Part shown: one piece after another, positions 1 through 5,586 of the stretch
Numbering within the stretch: position 1 is the first letter of the stretch
Layout: each line of letters starts with the position of its first letter
Source: an uncultured Lachnospiraceae bacterium
GTDB taxonomy: Bacteria; Bacillota; Clostridia; Lachnospirales; Lachnospiraceae
Length of the DNA stretch: 22,604 nucleotides
Assembly (NCBI GenBank): GCA_900553305.1
Contig: USDI01000011.1
Location: 1-22,604, forward strand
Direction of reading: 5' to 3'
Program-made: the position numbers and the translations under genes
The notes under the pieces: generated by a model
Told to the model about the DNA's origin: nothing
What the model saw: only the letters and a program-made list of their open reading frames with translations
The model's database searches: none

Positions 1-470
1 TTTCGGTCCAGAAATACCGCTGCCTGCGTATTGACATTACTCATGTTCTGGTAATAGCCATATGCCGCTTTTGCATTTCTTCGTCCCTGCCCAATGCTTT
101 GCTTCTCTCTGGCGAAGTATCGTTCAATCGCTGCTTTATTACGGCTTTCCTTAGCCTGAATGGAAACACTTTTATCCGTAATCTGTCCGATCAGCTCCTG
201 CATGCGCCGGATCTGCTGCTCATATTTACTGCGATCCCTCAAAAGTTCTTCCCGAACTTTATCATATAAGGTTTCGAACCCATTATCCAATTCTTCAAGC
301 TGTTTGACGAAGTCATCCTTTTCATCTACCATTCCGTCGAAACGCTGTAAATCAAACTGATCTTCTTTTATGAGTGCTGTCTGTGCATTGCTGACTTCCT
401 CAATCTGCTCCAGAATCATAAGCTTTTTCCGCAGGCTGTCCTCAAGAATACTTAGATAGCTGTTTAACAT
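1..470 (-). CDS. FliT/FlgN-like flagellar chaperone, 3' end outside window
   Basis: The frame opens with ATG at 470 (MLNSYLSILEDSLRKKL) and stays open for 156 codons to the window edge, so the C-terminus is missing. AAGGGAG sits 5-6 bases before the ATG. The start overlaps the end of fliS by 7 bases (ATGTTAA), which implies translational coupling. The visible protein is almost entirely charged alpha helix with probable coiled coil, has no membrane segment, and contains AAYGYYQNM near residue 140. That layout, placed directly after fliS, fits a FliT- or FlgN-type export chaperone that holds a filament or cap protein before secretion. The function is inferred from position and helical character; no diagnostic motif was seen. 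Other secretion-linked helical proteins are possible. Confidence 0.7.
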   Translation of the reverse strand, partial: MLNSYLSILEDSLRKKLMILEQIEEVSNAQTALIKEDQFDLQRFDGMVDEKDDFVKQLEELDNGFETLYDKVREELLRDRSKYEQQIRRMQELIGQITDKSVSIQAKESRNKAAIERYFAREKQSIGQGRRNAKAAYGYYQNMSNVNTQAAVFLDR

Positions 471-853
471 ACAACTCCCTTCTCACGGTTAATCCGTATA
501 ACTTCCTTCCAGTTATCTCTGATTGCATGCAGATGAGTCAGTACTTCCTTCAGGATCTCGGGATCTTTACTTATATTAGCCTCTGAAAGTCTTCGAAGAA
601 GATACTGATACATGTTATCAAAGTCCTTCGCCACCGGATACTTCATATCCAGAGTAGCCATCAGATGTTCAATAATCTTCTGCGCCTTGCGGATATTGAT
701 ATGAGCCTTCTCGATTTCCTTCTGTTCAATTGCCAGAATTGCAATGTTGCAGAACTTAATTGCTCCCTCATATAACATAAGTGTCAGTTCTGCCGGGGAT
801 GCCGTGAGAACCTTGCTGTTTTTGTATTGTGCATAAGCATTAGGCAATGCCAT
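464..853 (-). CDS. fliS: Flagellin export chaperone FliS
   Basis: FliS binds the C-terminal disordered helix of flagellin in the cytosol, prevents premature polymerisation and delivers it to the flagellar export gate. The 129-residue length is normal for the family. The N-terminal stretch NAYAQYKNSKVLTASPAEL followed by LMLYEGAIKFC is the typical FliS signature, and the remainder forms the expected helical bundle. The ATG at 853 is preceded by AGGAGG with 8-base spacing, and the stop codon of fliD lies inside that spacer, 1 base before the ATG. The gene is third in flaG-fliD-fliS-(FliT-like), so it should be read from the sigma-28 promoter at 3496-3522. The C-terminus overlaps the next gene by 7 bases. 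Confidence 0.96.
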   Translation of the reverse strand: MALPNAYAQYKNSKVLTASPAELTLMLYEGAIKFCNIAILAIEQKEIEKAHINIRKAQKIIEHLMATLDMKYPVAKDFDNMYQYLLRRLSEANISKDPEILKEVLTHLHAIRDNWKEVIRINREKGVVC

Positions 854-854
854 A

Positions 855-2960
855 TCATGAGCCTCCTAATAAACCTGTTATTGCACTGGAGTTAGACTGT
901 AGCTTAGCCAGTGCTGTCTCCATCCTGGAGAATTTGCTGTACCATTTATCTTCATAATCCTGCAGCTTCTCTTCTGCTTCTTTGATCTTCGTGGTGTAGC
1001 TGTCATAATCCGTTTTCATCTTCTTATCATCATAGACAGTATTACTGCTGCTGTAATCGGTTCTGCTCATGAGATCCTTCACCTTGGAATTCAGGCTCTT
1101 ACCCAACTGGGTGAAGAATGCTACTACACTGTCCGGATCAGATGAAATCATTTCCTGCAGGGTATTGGTTTTACTCTTCACATTCTCATCATCTGCATCA
1201 CCGTTGATGTGATAAGCGTTCTTCTCATTATCAGCTGCATTAAAATACCCCAGTGTTTCAATGCCGAAATCGGCCAGGCTCATGGTCTTACCATTGACGG
1301 TAAAACTTGAAGCCATAATCTCCTTCATGGCACTGGAAACGGTATTCAATGTAGAATCCCTGCGAAGAAGAGCATCTTTGATCTTCGTCTCCCATTTCTC
1401 TACTTCCTTATCACTCATGGAATCCTTCTCCTCATCGGTCAGAGGATCGTATCCCTTCGCAGAGTCTGCATTATAAAGCTTATCCATCTCATTGATCAGG
1501 TCACTGTATTCTTTAATGAACCCTTTGATCATATCGTAGATACCACTTACATCATTCTCAGTAGTAAGTGTGATCTTCTCTCCGCCTGTCGTAACTCCCT
1601 TGCAGGTAATGGTAAGTCCGTTAATTTCAAAGGTGTTACTGTCTGATATAAAGGTTGCGCCATTCAGCACAATCTCTGCATCCTGTCCATCGGTCTTAAC
1701 GGCACGCTCACTGGCAGGTTTTGCATCATACGCCGCTTTCTTCGCCGCATAATCTGCAACCATATCCTTAGCCTGGCTGATACGATTCTCCACGTAAGCG
1801 GTTGCTTCTTCAACTGTCTTTGTTCCTGCTGTTCCATCTGCCTTGATATAGTCCTGATTCAGTTCATCCACACGTTTCTGACTGGATGCGATCGTTTCTG
1901 TATTGGACTGATACCCTTCCAGATAGGAAAGCTCACTCTTTGACTTGTTTAATGTCTCCTGCGCGGCTGCCTTGTCTTCTGCGGATGCATTTTCATCATC
2001 AATAACAGCCTGTGCGTCTTTCTGTGATTGCTTAAGTTCAGCAATTCTCGCACTGAGCTTATCAGCGAAGTCAGAAGCAGCTACATCATCAAAGATTGTG
2101 CTGTCGGTGAATTCCTTTTTAAATTCTTCAACCAGAGTGTCCTGACTCTTGTTCAGGCTTTCAATCTGCTTAACCAGTGAATCGCGTTCTGCAGTATACG
2201 TCTTTAAAAGGCTTGCGGTTCTGGAATCAATTGCTGACTGCTTATCCGCATCCGACATTTCAGCCCACTTCTTATATGCTGCAAGAACCTGATCGTCATC
2301 GCCGCCGCTTCCGTATGTAAGGATTCCCAGCTTCTCCATTGCGGCAAGTCCATCACTGTTATCTGCTGTGATCGTAAAGTCGCTGGCTGCTCCGGTTCCC
2401 TCTGAGCCGATAAACAGTCTCTGGTTCTTCGCATCGAAGCTTGCCTTCACTCCGGCTTCCTGAAGCCTGGACACTACATCGCTGATGGTCGTATTCTCAT
2501 CTACTGTAATATCCACGGTCTTACCGGATGCATTAATTGCGAACTTACTTCCGCTTGCAATTCCGAGCTTGTCAACAAGCTTGCTTCCGGATGTTACTTT
2601 CTTGCCGTCCTTATCGGTAATTACACCACCTGTCAGGTAACCAGCCTTTGCAAGCTTATTGATTTCCATCTCCTGAACGCTGTCCATGGCCGCATCCTTC
2701 GTAATGATGCTGACAAGGTTATCATTGGACGAGGTGGTTTTCTTCTTCATATAGGAAGACTGATAAACCATGTTCTCAAGACTTCCCTTATAAAACTTGG
2801 TAATTTTAGTATTCAGATCCTTCCAGGCTGTCTGCTTCCATTCAAGCTTGGTCTGTTCCTTCTTGAGGTCATCTACCTTGGTCTGCTTGGCAGCAACCAG
2901 TTCCTGAATGATTGTCTCTGTGTCTAATCCGGAATACATACCGGTTACACGCATTGCCAT
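855..2960 (-). CDS. fliD: Flagellar filament cap FliD (hook-associated protein 2)
   Basis: FliD forms the oligomeric cap at the filament tip that folds incoming flagellin, and it is exported by the flagellar type III system. Residues about 5-105 are FliD_N (MYSGLDTETIIQELVAA, then LEWKQTAWKDLNTKI). Residues about 430-690 are FliD_C, ending in a helical tail (MEKALAKL-like, then ITGLLGGS). Between them, residues about 230-420 form a long, highly charged, alanine-rich region with heptad character that is absent from short FliD proteins. At 701 residues the protein is clearly larger than the roughly 450-500 of E. coli and Bacillus. ATG at 2960 has AGGAGG 8 bases upstream. It lies 20 bases after flaG and its stop precedes fliS by one base. 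Confidence 0.96.
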   Translation of the reverse strand: MAMRVTGMYSGLDTETIIQELVAAKQTKVDDLKKEQTKLEWKQTAWKDLNTKITKFYKGSLENMVYQSSYMKKKTTSSNDNLVSIITKDAAMDSVQEMEINKLAKAGYLTGGVITDKDGKKVTSGSKLVDKLGIASGSKFAINASGKTVDITVDENTTISDVVSRLQEAGVKASFDAKNQRLFIGSEGTGAASDFTITADNSDGLAAMEKLGILTYGSGGDDDQVLAAYKKWAEMSDADKQSAIDSRTASLLKTYTAERDSLVKQIESLNKSQDTLVEEFKKEFTDSTIFDDVAASDFADKLSARIAELKQSQKDAQAVIDDENASAEDKAAAQETLNKSKSELSYLEGYQSNTETIASSQKRVDELNQDYIKADGTAGTKTVEEATAYVENRISQAKDMVADYAAKKAAYDAKPASERAVKTDGQDAEIVLNGATFISDSNTFEINGLTITCKGVTTGGEKITLTTENDVSGIYDMIKGFIKEYSDLINEMDKLYNADSAKGYDPLTDEEKDSMSDKEVEKWETKIKDALLRRDSTLNTVSSAMKEIMASSFTVNGKTMSLADFGIETLGYFNAADNEKNAYHINGDADDENVKSKTNTLQEMISSDPDSVVAFFTQLGKSLNSKVKDLMSRTDYSSSNTVYDDKKMKTDYDSYTTKIKEAEEKLQDYEDKWYSKFSRMETALAKLQSNSSAITGLLGGS

Positions 2961-2980
2961 ATCATCTACCTCCTCTGATT

Positions 2981-3418
2981 CTATCTCTTCTCATCTACAA
3001 GAATACCGGCCAGTTCCCATGCCTTGGCAATCATGTCAAGAGTCTTCTCCGGTGGAAGCTCTTTGATCACTTCCTTGGTATCCTTATCTACGATTTTAAT
3101 CGTTACACGATTGGTTGCCTCATGGATTCCAAAGATTGCTTCGGAATGAGACATGTTCTTGTTTAACTGCTCGACAGCCTTCTTGATCTGTTCATTCGTC
3201 GGTGTCTGTTGTTCCTGGGTTCCCTGATTGTTCGTCTCGGTTCCCTGTCCGTTCTTCTCATCGACCTCTTTAATCTTCGCGGTTGTCGGATCAAAGCTGA
3301 CGGTCTGTTCTGCCGTAGTGGAAACGTCCGTGTTTTCTACAGCCTTCTGTACAGGCTTTGCCTGTTGTGTATTTTGTGCCTGATAAGTCATGGCACTGCT
3401 TAGTGGTTCAATTGTCAT
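2981..3418 (-). CDS. flaG: FlaG family flagellar protein
   Basis: A 145-residue protein with a variable, Gln/Thr/Glu-rich N-terminal half (about residues 1-80) and a conserved C-terminal FlaG domain. That domain contains HEATNRVTIKIVDKDTKEVI, then KELPPEKTLDMIAKAWEL and a GILVDEKR end. FlaG proteins influence filament length and are commonly encoded next to fliD; the biochemical role is not settled. A GTG at 3427 would add three residues, but it abuts the Shine-Dalgarno, whereas the ATG at 3418 has GGAGG at 8-base spacing, so the ATG was chosen. It is the first gene of the sigma-28-driven flaG-fliD-fliS operon. Its ribosome binding site lies inside a near-consensus CsrA site (3426-3437), suggesting CsrA repression relieved by FliW. 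Confidence 0.92.
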   Translation of the reverse strand: MTIEPLSSAMTYQAQNTQQAKPVQKAVENTDVSTTAEQTVSFDPTTAKIKEVDEKNGQGTETNNQGTQEQQTPTNEQIKKAVEQLNKNMSHSEAIFGIHEATNRVTIKIVDKDTKEVIKELPPEKTLDMIAKAWELAGILVDEKR

Positions 3419-3425
3419 TGTGTAC

Positions 3426-3448
3426 ACCTCCCTGTGCTTCCCTGATGT
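3426..3448 (-). promoter_or_regulatory. Candidate CsrA-binding site over the flaG Shine-Dalgarno
   Basis: On the minus strand 3437-3426 reads GCACAGGGAGGU, which matches the CsrA consensus RUACARGGAUGU at 10 of 12 positions, including the full ACARGGA core. It contains the flaG Shine-Dalgarno. A second GGA (AUCAGGGAAG, 3448-3439) lies about 11 bases upstream, a spacing compatible with a CsrA dimer bridging two sites. CsrA is encoded at 4896-5114. The match is seen directly; binding is inferred. Confidence 0.5.
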
Positions 3449-3495
3449 CTTTTCAACATGGTCACAATTTCATATTTAACGGTTTCTTGTAGTTT

Positions 3496-3522
3496 ATATC
3501 GGTTTTGGGTTATAAAAGATTA
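3496..3522 (-). promoter_or_regulatory. Sigma-28 (SigD/FliA) promoter of flaG-fliD-fliS
   Basis: Minus strand: TAAT (3522-3519), 15-base spacer, ACCGATAT (3503-3496). The SigD consensus is TAAA-N15-GCCGATAT, so this is 3/4 and 7/8 with exact spacing. The -10 lies about 78 bases before the flaG ATG. The -35 element begins only five bases after the last base of the upstream Rpn gene's stop codon, so transcription reading out of that gene would cross it. Confidence 0.8.
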
Positions 3523-3527
3523 ACCCC

Positions 3528-3740
3528 CTATAGAAATTTTTCCTCCCGGACCTTCTCTACAAGAGATGGATCGCAGCCAACGATAGAACAAATTTCTGTT
3601 ATGTCATAATTTTTATTCAACATCATTTCGATTGTATAGCACTGCTGTGCTCTTCTCCCCTCCTGCCTTCCTTCTCTTTTTCCTTCTCTTTTTCCTTCAT
3701 TAATAAAATCCTCTCTTAATTCCTGTAAAGCCTGACACAT
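3528..3740 (-). other. Candidate internal start giving a 70-residue Rpn C-terminal product
   Basis: Within the Rpn frame, ATG at 3740 (MCQALQELRED...) is preceded by AGAGGAG with 9-base spacing, as good a ribosome binding site as most true starts here. Translation from it would give a 70-residue protein made of the KREG repeat and the C-terminal helical domain only. Internally started short forms (RpnS) that neutralise the full-length nuclease are established for E. coli rpn genes. Its use here is an inference. A second possible internal ATG exists at MTGQEYF, with AAGG very close upstream. Confidence 0.35.
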
Positions 3741-4646
3741 ATCATATCGCTCCTCTCCGTTTTCCTTCATGATTTTATATGTCGTTTTATGACTATTCTT
3801 AAAATATTCCTGTCCCGTCATAATCCTTATTGCCTCCCACGTTTCTTCCGTAAGATGCGCATATCGTTCATCTTTTGCTAAACTCAGAAACTTTTCTTTA
3901 TCTTTCCTATAGCTCATTGCCCGAAACAGTTCTCGCAGTTCTGTATGGAATTCTTGAAAGTCACTTTGCTCATTCACACAAAACAGACGCATAGAATAAT
4001 CTGCGAAACATTTTTGAAGAGACTCATTCTCCCCAAATTCCATCATATCCGATAATTGTCTCGGTCCATCCCACGGTTCTGTTCCGGTATAAAGACAGAT
4101 CGTATATACCGGCTGTAAGCGGTCCGTCTTAAAAATTCCGGATAACTTCTCCGCATAGGTAATGACCGTCATGGCATATTTACCGGAACCTTTCATTTGC
4201 TTTTGCAATGCCTGAAACCGCTGCTTCTTTTCTCTTAACTGCCGATTGTACTCGGCCACATCATAATCCATGCATCGAACCGGCATACTATAGTCTATGT
4301 AGCTCTGATTTTCTACCGCTAATACCTGCAAGGTCGCACCAGTCCTTAACTTCATCTTCACATCACGCAGGAGTTGTGTTTTCTTATTTTTCCCTGCTCT
4401 TCCGTAAGGACTTGTACTCTCTACCTCGATGGTCTTTTCCTGTGTTCCATCCAGAACCGGAATCTGCATCTGATCTACACCGTCTTCTTTTATTTCTGTC
4501 CGTTCTACGGTATAAGTTTCCGATGCTTCTGTCAGATCCTCCGCTCGAATCACAGTCTGCCCATCAAAGCAACAGCCATTAAACAGATCTGCGAAATACT
4601 CCTTATTCTGCAGATATTCTTTCATACAATAATCAAATTTTCCCAT
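3528..4646 (-). CDS. Rpn-family PD-(D/E)XK nuclease / putative transposase
   Basis: A 372-residue protein of the Rpn (recombination-promoting nuclease) type that is abundant in Lachnospiraceae. Recognisable parts are a start region (MGKFDYCMKEYLQNKEYFADLFNG cut here as MGKFDYCMKEYL...), then RDVKMKLRTG and LAVENQSYIDYSMPVRCMDY, where RD and ENQ are the expected PD-(D/E)XK core residues. The C-terminal third holds a Gly/Lys/Arg/Glu repeat (GKREGKREGRQEGRR) and a small helical end domain. A frame extension to 4706 exists, but ATG 4646 has AAGGAGG at about 6 bases and fits the family start. Known Rpn proteins are DNA endonucleases, and some act as toxin-antitoxin or antiphage modules. The gene interrupts the two flagellar operons, looks more AT-rich than its neighbours, and is unlikely to serve motility itself. 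Confidence 0.88.
   Translation of the reverse strand: MGKFDYCMKEYLQNKEYFADLFNGCCFDGQTVIRAEDLTEASETYTVERTEIKEDGVDQMQIPVLDGTQEKTIEVESTSPYGRAGKNKKTQLLRDVKMKLRTGATLQVLAVENQSYIDYSMPVRCMDYDVAEYNRQLREKKQRFQALQKQMKGSGKYAMTVITYAEKLSGIFKTDRLQPVYTICLYTGTEPWDGPRQLSDMMEFGENESLQKCFADYSMRLFCVNEQSDFQEFHTELRELFRAMSYRKDKEKFLSLAKDERYAHLTEETWEAIRIMTGQEYFKNSHKTTYKIMKENGEERYDMCQALQELREDFINEGKREGKREGRQEGRRAQQCYTIEMMLNKNYDITEICSIVGCDPSLVEKVREEKFL
3672..3698 (-). repeat. Tandem 12-base repeat coding KREG in the Rpn gene
   Basis: Two perfect tandem copies of GGAAAAAGAGAA (minus strand; plus-strand TTCTCTTTTTCC at 3672-3683 and 3684-3695) are followed by a partial third unit. They encode the GKRE units of the linker between the nuclease and the C-terminal domain. 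The unit is a multiple of three, so slippage would change linker length without breaking the frame. Confidence 0.85.
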
Positions 4647-4728
4647 AAACAACCTCCTTTTCACAGAAAATTCTTCTATGGGTACAAAAATCCTCTGCCT
4701 GTTCAATTTAATAAGTTGGAATCAAAGC

Positions 4729-4812
4729 ATGGATTTTCTGATCTGTGAGAATATCAGAGACAGGAGTAGAACTCCTTTAGTTACAGAATCCATTTCAATA
4801 AATATTCTGTAA
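4729..4812 (-). other. Structured intergenic stretch with two mutually exclusive folds
   Basis: This lies between the csrA terminator and the Rpn gene. One fold is a three-way junction: a 7-bp outer stem (4729-4735 with 4787-4793), a 6-bp hairpin (4737-4742 with 4753-4758) and a 6-bp hairpin with a 3-base loop (4762-4767 with 4771-4776). The other is a perfect 9-bp inverted repeat TTACAGAAT/ATTCTGTAA (4781-4789 with 4804-4812), which shares bases 4787-4789 with the outer stem. It lies in the untranslated leader of the Rpn gene. It matches no riboswitch I recognise; function is unknown. Confidence 0.4.
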
Positions 4813-4816
4813 ATAG

Positions 4817-4857
4817 AAAACTTCTATGCTTTACAGTGATTCTAGCATAGAAGTTTT
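4817..4857 (-). terminator. Terminator downstream of csrA
   Basis: A perfect 14-bp inverted repeat, AAAACTTCTATGCT (4817-4830) and its complement (4844-4857), surrounds a 13-base loop 38 bases beyond the csrA stop. On the minus strand the stem ends in TTTT followed by CTATTT, giving a U-rich run. The stem is AT-rich but long. It would end the flgM-to-csrA transcript before the Rpn gene. Confidence 0.65.
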
Positions 4858-4895
4858 AAACTTACAATCCTTATTCTTATTTCTATTTTTGACTT

Positions 4896-5114
4896 TTATC
4901 CCAACAAATCCTTCAATGCTGCCATGCCGTCGGTATCGACCGCAGCTTCGTTGGCTGCCTGTATCTGGGTATAGACTTCTTTACGGTAAATCGGAACATC
5001 CTTCGGTGCGCTGATGCCTAGCTTTACCTGTTCGCCTTTAATTTCAAGAACGGTTACTTCAATGTTGTTATTAAGTACGAGGGATTCGCCCTTCTTTCTG
5101 GATAAAGCTAACAT
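4896..5114 (-). CDS. csrA: CsrA, carbon storage/flagellar translational regulator
   Basis: CsrA is a small dimeric RNA-binding protein that blocks translation by covering GGA motifs near ribosome binding sites; in Firmicutes the classical target is the flagellin leader and FliW is the antagonist. The 72-residue sequence shows the conserved MLxLxRKxGExL start, the VTVLEIKGEQVKLGI strand core, APKDVPIYRKEVY, and the RNA-contacting positions L4 and R44. ATG at 5114 directly follows the fliW TAG with no gap, and its ribosome binding site (AGGTGA) is inside the end of fliW, so the two are translationally coupled. It is the last gene of the sigma-28 operon headed by flgM. Possible targets in this window are the flaG leader and its own operon's leader. 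Confidence 0.97.
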   Translation of the reverse strand: MLALSRKKGESLVLNNNIEVTVLEIKGEQVKLGISAPKDVPIYRKEVYTQIQAANEAAVDTDGMAALKDLLG

Positions 5115-5573
5115 CTATTCACCTGCTTTCTTCTTATTCTTAAGAATATCATAAATCGGGAACTTCACTTGATAATCTGCGCCCTCTACAATGATCTGGA
5201 CTGCCTTGCAGGTCGCGGAATTAATCACGATCGGCCCACAGAGGTTCACACTCATCTTCGTTAAGTCACTCGGAACAGTTACGGTAACCAGTACCAGAAT
5301 CTCTTCCGGAATGATTTCTCCGATCGGAGTCAGCAGTTCATCTTCCACGGTCGGATTGTAGTCTTCCTTCACAAGGAGTGGATCCATGACCGGCATTGCA
5401 AAGTTCGGTTCCTGCACGGACTGCAGCCAGTGAATACCGCCTACACCCTTATCCTCGTCATGAATCAGGGCAAACTGGGTAAGATCCGGGAATCCGATGA
5501 TTCCGGACGGGAATTCAATGATCTTTTCATCTGCGATTGTAATTTCTCCGAAATTTTTCGTCTTTATATTCAT
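5115..5573 (-). CDS. fliW: FliW flagellar assembly factor, CsrA antagonist
   Basis: FliW binds CsrA non-competitively and also binds flagellin, so free FliW rises once flagellin is exported and releases CsrA from the mRNA. The 152-residue protein has the family's N-terminal beta strands (MNIKTKNFGEITIADEKII, then FPSGIIGFPDLTQFALIHDED), the conserved FAMPVMDPLLVKEDY segment and an ILVLVTVTVPSDLTKMSVNL core. ATG at 5573 is preceded by AAGGGAG at about 6 bases. It is 13 bases after flgL and abuts csrA, the arrangement seen in Bacillus subtilis. No residue looked abnormal. Confidence 0.97.
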   Translation of the reverse strand: MNIKTKNFGEITIADEKIIEFPSGIIGFPDLTQFALIHDEDKGVGGIHWLQSVQEPNFAMPVMDPLLVKEDYNPTVEDELLTPIGEIIPEEILVLVTVTVPSDLTKMSVNLCGPIVINSATCKAVQIIVEGADYQVKFPIYDILKNKKKAGE

Positions 5574-5586
5574 AATCTTCTCCCTT

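Noticed and set aside
160..360. Plus-strand open frames across the flagellar genes
   Set aside because: They lie opposite well-supported minus-strand genes, lack ribosome binding sites and encode low-complexity peptides.
3528..4646. Rpn gene as evidence for an insertion sequence
   Set aside because: Despite the 'putative transposase' family label, no terminal inverted repeats or target-site duplications were seen around it.
4647..4706. Twenty-codon N-terminal extension of the Rpn protein
   Set aside because: The internal ATG at 4646 has a strong AAGGAGG and matches the family start; the extension looks like leader sequence.
4737..4758. CTGAT...CAGAAAA on the minus strand as a hammerhead ribozyme core
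   Set aside because: The invariant CUGAUGA and closing stems are not present.
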